NCBI RefSeq assembly: GCF_000006565.2
Contig: NC_031476.1
Location: 1,636,458 to 1,700,457 of the forward strand
Source: Toxoplasma gondii ME49
Taxonomy: Eukaryota; Apicomplexa; Conoidasida; Eucoccidiorida; Sarcocystidae
DNA: 64,000 nucleotides
Direction of reading: 5' to 3'
The notes beneath the pieces were generated by a model, which was not told the origin of the DNA, did no database searches, and saw only the letters and a program-made list of their open reading frames with translations. Each line of letters opens with the position of its first letter. Position 1 is the first letter of the stretch. A program made the position numbers and the translations under genes. Below are positions 34,831 through 61,261 of this stretch, piece after piece.

Positions 34831-37800
34831 CTATTCGGAATAACTGGAGCTACCGCGAGACGGCGCTCGAAGAGATTGGGGGCGAGCGCTACTGCTCGGA
34901 GACATCGAACCAGGCAAGGCAGGCTGTAGTGCACCACGGGACGTAGAAGCCACCAAACTGGACAAAGGCTGCATTTCGGAAGCACCCGGACTTGTAGACT
35001 TCATTGGTGTTCTAAGCGTGAGCCCTTGCCACTCTCCGAGACTCGATGGAAGAACGGTACCAGTCTCCCTACGAGTCTTCGCCGAAGGTGTATAGCCTTC
35101 TAACCCAGGGGTCTGTCTTTTGCTAGTTTTCTTCAACAATCCTTCACTGGCAAAAGGAAACACGGTAGTTGGGGAGGCACTTACTGGCGTCCTGACATTT
35201 GGTGTACGACGGCCTGCACCTCTAACACCCCCTGGCTGCACATCCTGGATGGAAGACGAAAGACTCTCCCTGTGAGAAGGGATGCCGGAGATGGAGGCAT
35301 ATGACTTACCTTGCACTGCTGAAGGCAGCACGCTTGATCCGGCTACTAACCCCACTCCGTCATTGCCGCTGTCACCCTGTGAGCCCCCCGGTGCAGATGT
35401 GACTGGAGTATCCGGGGATTTTGCAGTCGAGACTGACCCTCTATTGCTTTCCCTCATGAACTGCAGAACAGGCTGTGTTCCCGGTGTTTCCGGCTGTATT
35501 CCAAATATATTCAGACGCTGCCCTTGCCAAGCACGGCGTCTTGTGGCGGAAGCGGTAGCCTTGGACGATTGAACCTGTGACTCATCCCCTTCAACCATAG
35601 ATGCGCTATCGTCCTCTTTGGTACCCAGAGAGAAGGACTCTTCCGTGAGTTGTTTTGATTGCGGAGAGGAGCTACCAGGCGAAGAAGTTTTGCTTCTCTC
35701 ACGAACCGCTGCTCCTATGGAAGTCGATGGTGCGACGAGACTCGAATCGCGCGTTGAACTTCGGCCTTCAACTTTCGAATCTGAAGTGGACCGTGAGCTT
35801 GGTTTCTGACGTCCCATGGCTGATGGTTTCTTCGTCGGTCCCCCAGGAGGGGTAGAGCGCGATCCTGGTGGCGTCGGAGTGGCGTCGGGGCCTAGTAGCG
35901 TCGACACTAAGTTGAAAGACGCATGTTGCGTACCCCCTTCAGCAGCAGGTCTTGTCTCCGTCGATGCAGCATCCCATTCATTTGCCACTTGCAGTTCTTC
36001 TAAGTTTTTAATTGAATCGAGAACGAAGTCGGTCGCTTCGTCTTCTGTCATGCCATCCGACCACCCTGCGTCCCGTAACGCAGCCGCAAGGAGACTCCCA
36101 AATTCGTTTGACGTGGAAGATACCGGGCCCGCAGACGGACCTTTCACCGCGGGCGTAGAGGACAGATGTGTCCTTGGTGAGCCGTATTCAGAAATTGAAG
36201 GCGCTTGAAGCTCGGTGGCGCTGGAGACAGATACGGTCTCAAAAGGTGACTGCTCCAGTGAAGCCGTTACAGGAGACGTGCTCCTTTTGGCCTGTTTCTT
36301 ACCAGACCCCCCGGAGACAGTCATCGACTCGGCTGATGTAACTGGCTCAAAGGAGGTCCCTGCTTCTGGCCAAGCAAAAGCAGATGTTGGTTTTGGTGCA
36401 CTAGGCAGTGGCTCAACAAAAAGCTGAAATGGATTTTGTTCCCTGTCGGAAGGCTTCACGTGCGGAGCGGCTGCTTTGTGTCCGACAGCAGAAACACCGC
36501 TGGTTCTTCCACTTTCCGATGGTTTGTTTTGGAGGGATCCTGGTCGATTCTGGCTCGATGGGGCAGCTGATTGAAAGTGCATTGACGTGGAAGTCAAATA
36601 ACTTTTAGGAGCTTCATCTGAACGCATGCTTTCGTTGAAGGCAGCGGCTTCCCTAAAAAGTTGGTCATATGGGGATGTCACACTGCCACTCTCGTCGCCC
36701 CGTGTTGGCACAGCTTGTGTCTTCGCCGCGACATTTTCAGAAGGTGCGTTCGTCGAAGTGTCCCATTGAGGAGCTGGCATAGGGGTCGATAACAACGTGA
36801 GATCAAAATCTTTTAACTGAGGGTAAGACGGAAGGACTGTACCTCCCCCCCCGGGTTGTTGCGAACCATGTCCAGGATGCGGCGTCTCAATACTGCGAAT
36901 CGTACGCTTCCAACCCGTGGGTGAGAGAAAATCAAAACTAGACGCCGGTCCCGCTACTTCTCCTGTTGAGTACGCTGTCTTGGGCTGACTGCTATCACCC
37001 ACGTTTGCAGTGTCATGGCCAGCATAATGCTGAGGGTGATTCATCGATGTTCCTTCGAAAGGAAATTCGGGAAACAACTGGTCAAAAAGCAACGCGCCAT
37101 CACGTGATGGCGCGTAGTACGCACGCTCACTCGCCCGCCTTGACGACCCAGGAATGTCAAGCGTCATAAGCATTTTACCAGATGAACGTTGTTGGCCTTT
37201 GTCAGCTGAAGCCAACGCAGGCTTCCACGACACCGAAGTTTCCGGCTGCACCCCAGGTGGCAACAACTCCTGCTGCTGTAGTGGTTGATGCACAAGAGAC
37301 CCTTGTGGCTGCTGCTGTAGTGGTTGATGCACAACAGACCCTTGTGCCTGATGCTGTAGTGGTTGATGCACAACAGACCCTTGTGGCTGCTGCTGTAGTG
37401 GTTGATGCACACGAGACCCTTGTAGATGCTGCTGTAGTGGTTGATGCACAAGAGACCCTTGTGGATGCTGCTGTAGTGGTTGATGCACAACAGACCCTTG
37501 TGGCTGCAGCTGTAGTGGTTGATACACAACATTCCCTTGTGGCTGCTGCTGTAGTGGTTGATGCACAAGAGACCCTTGTGGCTGCTGCTGTAGTGGTTGA
37601 TGCACAACAGACCCTTGTGGCTGCTGCTGTAGTGGTTGATACACAACATTCCCTTGTGGCTGATGCTGTGGTCGACGGTGCAGATGGTGCACAAGAGACC
37701 CCTGTTGCTGCTGCTGTAGTGGTTGATGCACAAAATTCCCTTGTGGCTGCTGCTGTAGTGGTTGATGCACAACATTCCCTTGTGGCTGATGCTGTGGTCG

Positions 37801-40800
37801 ATGGTGCACAAGAGCCCCTTGTGGCTGATGCTGTAGTGGTTGATACACAACAGACCCTTGTGGCTGCTGCTGTAGTGGTTGATGCACAACATTCCCTTGT
37901 GGCTGCTGCTGTAGTGGTTGATACACAACAGACCCTTGTGCCTGATGCTGTAGTGGTTGATGCACAAGAGACCCTTGTGGCTGCTGCTGTAGTGGTTGAT
38001 GCACAACATTCCCTTGTGGCTGCTGCTGTAGTGGTTGATACACAACATTCCCTTGTGGCTGATGCTGTGGTCGATGGTGCACAAGAGACCCCTGTGGCTG
38101 CTGCTGTAGTGGTTGATGCACAACAGACCCTTGTGGCTGCTGCTGTAGTGGTTGGTGCACAACATTCCCTTGTGGCTGATGCTGTGGTCGATGGTGCACA
38201 AGAGACCCCTGTTGCTGCTGCTGTAGTGGTTGATGCACAACATTCCCTTGTGGCTGCATCTGTAGTGGTTGATGCACAAGAGACCCTTGTGGCTGCTGCT
38301 GTAGTGGTTGATGCACAACAGACCCTTGTGGCTGCTGCTGTAGTGGTTGATGCGCAACATTCCCTTGTGGCTGCTGCTGTAGTGGTTGATGCACAAGAGA
38401 CCCTTGTGTCTGCTGCTGTAGTGGTTGATGCACAACAGACCCTTGTGGCTGCAGCTGTAGTGGTTGATGCACAACAGTCCCTTGTGGCTGCTGCTGTAGT
38501 GGTTGATGCACAAGAGACCCTTGTGGCTGCTGCTGTAGTGGTTGATGCACAACATTCCCTTGTGGCTGCTGCTGTAGTGGTTGATGCACAACATTCCCTT
38601 GTGGCTGCTGCTGAAGGTTCGGAAACGCCTGGGGGACTCCACGTGAGCTTCTGCTGAGGGAAGGTTCTGGATCGACAGTCGAACGTTTAGAGTATGCTAG
38701 ATGCGGATGCGTGGCAGGAGGGGGCGGTGCGCCCGGACCGGCGGCGCCTCTTACGTTCCCAGGTGGTAACGCTGTTTGTGACGCAGAAACAAAGGACGAC
38801 GTTGGCGGCCCCGACGCAGTACGGCGTGGTTGCTGAGAGCCTACCTGCTGTGTGGCATCGGTTCCCGATTGCGGAAAAGACGATCCGCCTGTTGCAACTA
38901 CCGCAGCACTGGGGATAAGGACAGTTTCCAGGCGTCCGTTTTTGTTTGCCGCAAAAGGGACCAACGGTACAACTGGTTCCACTAGTGTGCCCGGAGGCAG
39001 CGGTTCACGCTTCAAAGGAAAAGTGGTCTGACTGTTCCTGTGAGCGGTACCTGAGGAAACCAGCACTCAGAAAACATGGCGGGATGTGCTCGTTCGAGCT
39101 ACCGATGTGACATGGTGAAGCGCCCCCGTCGCCGTTGGAGTACCTCACAAAAAGCCACCACCGATTGTCTCATAGTCGCACGAAGCTGAACAAGTAACAG
39201 TCTGCAAGACACGTAAGCCTCGCGGGTCTCACGAGCCCGTCACCCAACGGAGACGACGCCCCTTGAACAGTCCACTGGGCCTTCCGCTAGTGATGCAACG
39301 GACGAGTCGCCGTGATGGAAGGGATGTGTGTGACAGTTGGCAATCGCGAACTTATCTTAGCATCGCCAGCAGGATTTCAGTATAGTAATCAAGCAAGAGA
39401 TGGCAGTGAGCAACTATGGTGCTGTATCCATGCAATCACGAACGCCAACGTTGTGAACCATGATCCCAGGCCTCAAGAGGAGGTACCTACGCCTCAGCCG
39501 TCTCACAAGGCGCATGAGAGTGCCGGGAGTGCTATGGAAAATGAATAGGGAGCTCAGGTTCCAGGCTACACTATCCGGTCTTACCCAAAGACAACGAAGT
39601 AGACGAACTGCTGCCTTGGGGTGAAGGTAGACGCGAGCTGCCAGTAGGGCTAGACCCTGTGCTCGAAAACATGCCTGGGTCGGAGCTTGGCAAGCTGGCT
39701 AACAGATGTGGTGGTTTTGTTGCACCTGCGGCGCCCTCTGCGGTTCGCAGAGGGGAAAATCGTAATTTTGGAGAAGGTGTATTGTCGTACGGATCCACTG
39801 CTACCGGCTGGTTGACTCCTGTACGCCCCACCCCCTGGCTGGCAAGGTCACCTTCGCCACCTCTTCGTTTCCGCCTTCTCTTACTTGCGGCGGGGCGCTC
39901 TGAGGGTGGCGGTTGTGACAACAAACCGCTTCGCTGTAGTGCCTGATGCATAACAGATCCAGGTAGTACCCCCGGAAAAGCCTGGGCGACGCCAGATACT
40001 CCACTGCTGCTGGAAGCTCCTGGATCGACAGTCGAATTTTTCGAGGATGCCTGATGCAGATTCGTGGTTGATGGGGTTGATGTGCCCAGACCGGCGGCGC
40101 CTCTTACGTTCCCAGGTGGTAACGCTGTTTGTGACGTAGAAACAGAGGACGACGTTGACGGCCCAGATGCAGTACCGCCTGGTTGCTGGAAGCTTGCCTG
40201 CTGCGTGAGATTAGTTCCCGACTGCGAAATAGAACGTCCACCGGTTGAAGCATCGCTGGTGGTGGGCAGAATGAGGATTGCGGGCTTGCCGCCTAATGTC
40301 GCTGGAATTCCGGCCTGCGGCTCGCTCGGAGCTGATGTTGTACCCGGAGGCCCCGGTGTGCGGAAAACAGGGATATCAGTATCATCGTTACCAACAGCGA
40401 AACCTATAAGTTCTACCTCGACTGCATTACCCGGAGTGGCACTCATCCTAGATACGCTTGTGTCCTCAGGAGTCGCCTGCGGTAAAGTACCTCCCGTGCT
40501 CTGTGTCCCAAGGCTGCCAGACATACTTGGAGGTCGCTGCTCAAGAGCTTTTCTGAGCGTGGCCGCGCGTTCAAGGTGACGCGGCGCTACCCGTCGGAAT
40601 TCTTCCCTAATTTCACGCTCCCATGTCAACCGTTGTTTTGGGCAGGGGTGTTTTTTTAACCTGCAAGGGGTGCTCATACGCCGTTGAAGCTTACGCGTCA
40701 CAAAAGCCGACTCATCTCCCCATTCCTCCTCTATTTCCTTAATCGTTTTCTCCACCTGCTCTCTTGTGCCACACTTTCTCCAGTCACACTGAGTCGAACC

Positions 40801-41079
40801 TTGTGGCAACTGGGTTCCGCTGGTGTCTTCACCTGGACTGTTCGACGACCCGGGATCCTGTTCCTCCTTTGTGCTAGTTGGCGAGTGCGCTGCGGCCTCC
40901 GTGCCGACGATCCGCAAAGATGTCCATAGACCCTCACGCGTGAGAAACACGGAATCCAACAAGCGGAACTCATAATTTCTGCTATTATCATGACATAGAT
41001 TATCGAGATCAGGATTTGTCTGAAAGGCTACGCATGCAGCCGCCCAGAAACCAACCGAGAGCACAGAACGTACTTTCAT
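34831..41079 (-). CDS. GRA28: GRA28-like secreted repeat protein, two exons, 1904 residues
   Basis: Exon 1 is 41079-39585 and exon 2 is 39050-34831. Exon 1 ends TCTTTGG|GTAAGA, exon 2 begins after tttcctcag, both phase 1, and the sum is exactly 1905 codons. The ATG at 41079 (gaaaATGa) gives a clear signal peptide, MKVRSVLSVGFWAAACVAFQ; an ATG 14 codons upstream would bury it. Exon 1 contains a basic cluster SKRRRKRRGGEGD, NLS-like. Exon 2 carries 34 Gln/His-rich 13-residue repeats (about 643-1093) and a long Ser/Pro/Thr-rich disordered tail. I see no RRL-type cleavage motif. The GRA28 name rests on position: from memory, T. gondii GRA28, a dense granule effector exported to the host nucleus through the MYR pathway, neighbours PRP8. 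Sequence-level orthology was not checked. Signal peptide plus disorder plus NLS fits that role. Confidence 0.68.
37092..37115. repeat. 24-bp perfect palindrome centred on CACGTG
   Basis: The half-site acgcgccatcac is followed immediately by its exact reverse complement, inside the GRA28-like exon 2 just 3' (in transcript order) of the minisatellite. It encodes part of YAPSRDGALLF, so it must also satisfy coding constraint. Confidence 0.8.
37271..38613 (-). repeat. 39-bp coding minisatellite, 34 units
   Basis: The unit encodes variants of QQPQGNVVHQPLQ read on minus. I count 34 units, one with a three-residue insertion. Positions 6-8 vary mainly among NVV, SVV and SLV. Four units end in a distinct HHRPQ-type segment, each following a leucine-valine variant and followed by an HQPQGNVV unit, suggesting duplication of blocks larger than one unit. 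All units keep the reading frame. Confidence 0.95.
38590..39006 (-). repeat. Internal duplication, copy B (start of GRA28 exon 2)
   Basis: This segment encodes PPGTLVEPVVP through QTALPPGNVRGAAGPG to STVDPEPS and the first repeat unit. It matches copy A at 39935-40357 strongly at the DNA level: the stretches 38736-38850 and 40095-40205 are nearly identical apart from scattered substitutions. Copy B leads directly into the expanded minisatellite. Confidence 0.85.
39051..39584 (-). other. GRA28-like gene intron (534 nt) with stop soon after the donor
   Basis: The donor G|GTAAGA at 39584 and acceptor tttcctcag ending at 39051 join phase 1 to phase 1. Without splicing, translation meets TAG at 39571-39573, four codons after the split codon, yielding a short secreted product that lacks the repeats and tail. 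A TGA at 39067-39069 closes the frame upstream of exon 2, so exon 2 cannot be reached by read-through. Confidence 0.75.
39935..40357 (-). repeat. Internal duplication, copy A (end of GRA28 exon 1)
   Basis: Encodes GPPGTTSAPSEP through QTALPPGNVRGAAGLG to STVDPGAS and then GSVMHQALQ, a single degenerate unit of the minisatellite found in copy B. Copies A and B flank the intron at 39051-39584, so the duplication spans an exon-intron-exon boundary. Confidence 0.85.
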
Positions 41080-44000
41080 TTTCGCGAATTCGAACCAAAA
41101 CAGCGCAATCTCACTGGGCACAAAATTATGATGGAAATAGTCTCAAACCAGGGAGGCACAAGGGAAAATGGCGAGAGTGAGTTACAGAACTTAACCTTGT
41201 TACTCCTGACTGAAAACACAAACCACAGGGCCACCCGTTAGAAACACAGTCTATGTTCCTCTTCTTGGTTCACAACCAGCAGCAGAACCGACGACAGCTC
41301 CTTTCACAATTTACAAATTTTCCTTGTCAGAAAAGCGACGCCATCAAGTAGGCAGCGATTGATTGAAGTGCCACAGCTCAGGCCCTCCTTTTGACCAATC
41401 TGCATACTGTGGGGTGCTAGGTTCACGCTGTTTGTCACGCCACCCGGTTGACACGGACTGAAGCCTTCTAAAGCCAAAAAATACAAAAGGAAGATTCCAT
41501 ACAGGAATTTGCGTGCTACTGCAAGGCTGACTTGGCAGCGACGTGTAATACACTAGTGCAATGATCTCGCGAGTCTCGTCGCTATTAGCCGTTTCACGAC
41601 TGGTTCGGGTAGAGTCCACGTCGCTGACGTGGTGGCCACACCTGCAGATAACATGAGTACCAGGAGTAACTGCTGATTACGTTTATGCTCTGTAGATAGA
41701 CACAGTAGTCTTTTGCCACCCTCATAGCTTACCGACACTCTCCTCTGGCAACTCCATTGCTGTGGATTCACAAAGGAAGCTGTGACTAGCACCGCTTGTA
41801 GTATACTGTTGTTTTCGACCTTGTGTAGCATCTCGTGTTCCTTGTTAACTGCTTTTAAAGACCTTATACTTGCATGCCTCCATGTCACGCGTTAGATTGC
41901 CGGAGTATCACCGCATCCAGTACCGTCACAGCTATTGGAAGTACCGTCGCAGCTTTTGGGAGGCGAGGGAGGAACGCGTTGCTGGCAGTGACGTGTAATG
42001 CGCACGGCTTGTAGAATCGGTGTCACATGTGACACTCTGAAGAAACTTTTCAGTTGTCACACCCGATAGTGAAATGACGATGCACGAAGTTTCCCACCCC
42101 GGGCACGTTGAAAGGAACTTTCGGCCTAACGAGTTACGGCGTTGTCATTGATTTTGACTCATAGGTTTTCTTCAACGAATACAGGTACTCAACAAGAGGA
42201 ACTGCAGTTGCCTATCACGAGATGAGATTATGGTTGCTGCGGCAGAGCGTGGTTGGTTGTCGAATGGGATAGAGCACTGACTTCCTGATCCAATAGAGAC
42301 GTGCGTAGCATCTTGCAACTGCGAGCAACGGCATCATTTCTGTTAGCACACGAGGACAAGAGGATACAGTTGATGGACGTAGAATCGGAGCGCTGGGTTC
42401 TTCACAGGGGAACATTTTTCACGGACTTTTTCGAGGGAATCAAACTCTCAAACCCTTCTCTCGCTGCGAAATAACGTCGCAACAATCGAACTATCCTGCT
42501 CTAGTACAGAAACTGCGCGTCGACTTGACGATACACATTCATGGTCAGTCGTCTTTTCCGTCAGGAGAAGCGCCGTCACGAAGTCAAAGTGACCTACGAT
42601 ACGTACCGCCAGCCAAGAAGGTAGTTGCAATTGCTGAGTTCGGGAGCGAGCAGCGCGCGTTTCCTCGGTGTATGACAGTCATCAGAAAAAGCGTCATTGA
42701 CAGAACCCAAAAGAGGACATAAAACGACACCATTAGAAGTCTATAACGCGGTGACCTACCTACGAGTTTTTTTGCTTGTCTCCATATTACTCTGAGGAGC
42801 CTTACGGAACAGGCTTTTGTTGCCATTTCTTTCACATGCGCTTTCGGGCACCAATGACCTGCATGGGCACTGCGCTGTAAGATCGCTGCTGCGTCGTATA
42901 CGAGTCTCAGCGTTCTCTGCACTTTCGCACATGCGCGCAGGGTTAGATGCTTATTTGGTCTTGTTTTTGCGCCTGCACGTGGTGCCCTTACGATGGTGAC
43001 ATGCGTCTTTAGTGAATGGCTTTTCGTCGTTGAGTGGACGCCCTAGGAGGTACCTTTGTAGCTCCGTAATTTCCACGCAGAGCGAGCTCTGTCAGGCCTT
43101 TTCCGCTGTCGGTGACGTATTCATGCTGCCGACTACTTTTGCATGTTACGGTTCTGGCTGTAGTGTGCCGTCCAAACACCTCTTTCTAGTTTTCTATTTG
43201 TGGATCGACATCGGCTTCAACCATCAAAACAGTACATCCCTTCGACCCGGTTCGCCCATTGTATCCTCGGTCCTTCGCGTGGGTTGCCCTCAATATTGCA
43301 CAGTCGCACATTACCACATCATTACCGAGACACGTACACGAACCGAACCTTCAACTGCTACCACAGGGGACTCTGTGTGGCCGTCGTCCGCCTCTCAGAC
43401 GCGACAAGTTGCAGACTGTGCGACAAACCGGTCTACACCGACACTGTCCCGAAAGGTGACGGGGTCACTACATTCACAGTACGACCGACCGCCTTCGGTG
43501 AAGCAAGGGGATACACACATCAGCTGCCTACACCCGTTTGCGTACAGAAACTCCAGTAGCAGAGAGGTTCGTCGGATTAGGCGTACGCCACCCGGTCGTC
43601 ATCACCCGTCAGCAAGCTGGACAGACGGTGGTCTGTTACGCCGTCGGCGTTGACGCATACAAACCGAGCATAAAGACAGATCCACGTAACATGTTGACTT
43701 GCAGCAGCACTAAATAGAAGCATCTATTGTCTTTTAAACCCCACACTGATCTTGACTCCTCATTGCCGGTTCGTCGTTAAAAAGACCGCCCGACTCGTAG
43801 TGTGGTTTGTACGGAACCAGGCGACGCTCACTATCTTCGTTGGTAACACGTCAGAAGACTCTGAGGCTTCTCGTGTGAATCAAGTAAAACTATCGTGCCA
43901 TTCCCCGCCGACAAAGGCCGACCAGCAGCATTTTGTGAAAAACCAGCCGCGTAGGTGCCTCGGGGTATTTTCGGCTTGGCGGAGGCTTCGCCCGCCCAAC

Positions 44001-45593
44001 AGGGGTCACCGTCGCAGAGATCTCCTAATCGCTTTGAGATTCCTTTCTCCAAGTCTGTATTCTTGTTTCCGTCCCGTCAAACACCCGCGACGGAAAATAA
44101 GAGAAAAATTGACTGGGACACTGATAATCAGAGTGATTCTCCTTGCCTAGTACTAGAAAGCCAGGCGAAGAAGGACGACGGATCCCCCCTCTCTGGGGTC
44201 CCGGCGCAACGCTGTTGCAGTCAGGCCCCTTTCTCCGTAGATAAGGCGGCCACCCCCGCTTGAAAACATTTTTCGGCCTAGTAATTTATGGGAGAACGCC
44301 CTCTTTTCCCGTGTGCCATAGATGGCCACACCCAAGGCAGCGGACGTTCTGCGTGCTTTTCGTCAGCTTTTGATGAAAACCCGAAAGGGCACATGCGTGC
44401 AGGTGGATGCTGTTTGGAAGCATAGAGCTTTCGGGGCCAAGTAGAGGGCGGATGGCAGTCGCGGATTTCTTGAGGTTGTTTTCTGTGAAACACCGACCTT
44501 CCCCAGGATGAGCGCTTTCTTCGCTCTTTTCTGTCTCCCCCGCTACTGCGATTGATCTGGGCTTGGTCTGATTGTGTGGTGGTTCACAGAGAAGACGTCT
44601 CTCTGGTCTCTGCTTTCGGACCGATTCTCTCGCTTTTGGTCGTATGTCAACGAATTCCGAGGACGTTTTTCACACCTTTATGTCTTCCTGCGTTTTTTCG
44701 CGACGCCCAGTCAGTAGTTTCTCCCCCGGGTCTCCACACTCGTACGTAAAGCGCGATCCATATACCATATATACCATATTTTCCTTTGTCCGGTTTCGTG
44801 TGTTTCTGATCTTCCTTCTTGATTGTTCCCGTGCATACCTTTTTTCAAATCCCCATCCCTCTTCACTGTGAGTTTCTTTGGCACGTTGTCTTCTCTGCGC
44901 ATGCATCACCCGATTCTTTCAGTCCTACGATATTCATTTTTTCGTGTTTTCCCCTCTGCCTTCTTTTCACTCCACCTCCTGGTTTCCGGGAACTTTGGAG
45001 GGTGTCGAACGGATTGCCCCCTCAGAAGGGGCCTCTGGAGACCCGCTTTTTTTCTCCGTGTTTCTCCGCCGCTCAGCTTTATCACTTTGTTCCTCTGTTG
45101 CTGTGTTGTTGGGTTGTCTCGCCTTGTTGAAAGCTTCGTGAAATTTTTAACCTGCAGACTGCGACCCCAGACGAAACTGCCACCTCGTTCGCGGGATGCG
45201 TGATTTCCCGCTTCTTCCACGACCACCGTATCGCGGTTTCATCGAGCAACTGTGTTGGAACACAGCCGACGAGGCACTGCTGTGTCGTGGCCGTCTTTCC
45301 TCTTTTGCTCACGAACTTTCAACTTGCAGGCGCGACCCCCGGTTCTTCGTTGGCGGTCCTTCTCTCGTCTTCTCACACTTACATCTTCTTCGCAAAATCC
45401 ATTTCCTCAGTCCGTTCCTCTCTGTGTCAGCTGTCTGTACGCGCCGTACCCGTTCGCTTACGTCCATCCTGCTGCAAACATAGGGCGGCTGCTGATCCAC
45501 GCGCCTTTTTCGCGGTCTCTTCTGAACTGTACACGCAACGCCTGCCTTTCTCGGCTTCTGACACTGGTCCCAGTTTCCTGACACTCCGAAAAC
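41080..45593. promoter_or_regulatory. 4.5-kb divergent intergenic region between GRA28-like gene and PRP8
   Basis: The two start codons face away from each other. The PRP8-proximal part (about 44500-45590) is pyrimidine-rich on plus, like a 5' UTR or leader. Open frames here (43012-43653 starts at GTG; 43752-44150; 44552-45604 fragments) overlap each other and have no domains. The DNA lacks the (TA)n tracts common elsewhere in the window. Confidence 0.45.
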
Positions 45594-60196
<14,603 letters not shown>

Positions 60197-61213
60197 GCAT
60201 GCGCACTCGCTGCATGCAGTGAAGGCGAGACTCGAAAGGAAAAACGAGCTCTCTGCGGTTGGGGCCGCGCTCATCGGGGGCCTCCGTTTTGCCGCGGCAC
60301 TCGAAATAGACAGTTGGCGTCGACTTCGTGTTCTCTTGCCTCTCTCTTTCTGACGGGGAGTGAACGTCCGCGGCAACACACAAGTTTCGAAAGAGCAGCA
60401 GAAAGCCAACACTTGGAGGAGGAATGCAGAGGACCAAAGAAACGCGCATGCGACGCGGAAAAAGCACCTGGCAAGACAGCGAGGGAGGGCGAGTTTGTCA
60501 CGAGAAAGGAGACAGAGGAGACGGCTGTTTAGAGAAGAGGCAACCCTGGAAGCTGAGGCTGCCCTCCCTTTCGGCAAAGACGGAGAAGAACCGTTGGAAG
60601 ACAGCGGCCAAAACCGTCTCTCTTTTCTTCTGTTTCACTTGCCTACTTCTCGTTTTTCGCCTCGCGATGCCATTTTGTCTTGCGTTTTGGACCTCTCTTC
60701 TCTCATGGGAAGTGTCTGGCTTTTTCGGGGATACGCTGTTCTTCTCGCTCTCTGCTGATTTGTAGCTGCATGGATCAACTGAACATCTCTGTGGGGTCCT
60801 ACACATCCTGTTGTTAGGGGCTGCACTTCTCCGTTCGTTGCATGCGTGGGCACTTGTCGGGTCCTCTACTCCTTGCAGTCCCTTGCTGCGTGAAAAGACG
60901 TTTTCTGCGTTCTGCTGCGCGTACGCGCCGCGAAAACATGGCGCTTTTTGCTACAAGCTTACTCAACGTCGAAAGGTGACGACTTATTACACCAAAGGAG
61001 TTCAGTATCCCTTCGCGGTTCCTGTTCGCTGGGAAGCTGTAGTGGTCAACAGTGTCCGCTCAGGACTAGAAAGTAGACGGTCGCGTTAGGCCTTGGGAAC
61101 ATGACTTTGGAACCCCAAGATCGATCGGTACACGAGTGGCGTTCGAGCGAGGACGAGACATCGACACACAGGAAGGGAGACACAGACACAGAAATCGACA
61201 TCTATCCATATCT

Positions 61214-61261
<48 letters not shown>

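Noticed and set aside
37164..38642. 492-codon minus-strand ORF of SSHKGLLCINHY-like repeats
   Set aside because: A shifted frame of the same minisatellite; it has no non-repetitive flanks and overlaps a much longer supported exon.
37182..38657. 491-codon plus-strand ORF of VVDAQ-like repeats
   Set aside because: It is the antisense reading of the 39-bp minisatellite inside the GRA28-like exon 2; the unit has no stop in this frame, so openness carries no information.
39312..39548. Plus-strand 78-codon ORF between the two GRA28 exons
   Set aside because: It lies on the opposite strand inside the predicted intron and has no domain or splice support.
43012..43653. 213-codon plus ORF between the GRA28-like gene and PRP8
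   Set aside because: Starts at GTG, composition is chance-like (frequent Arg/Ser/Thr/Pro), and there is no splice or homology support.
60360..60758. Arg/Glu-rich plus ORF after PRP8
   Set aside because: Directly downstream of the PRP8 stop, mutually exclusive with other open frames, no splice signals; more likely 3' UTR.
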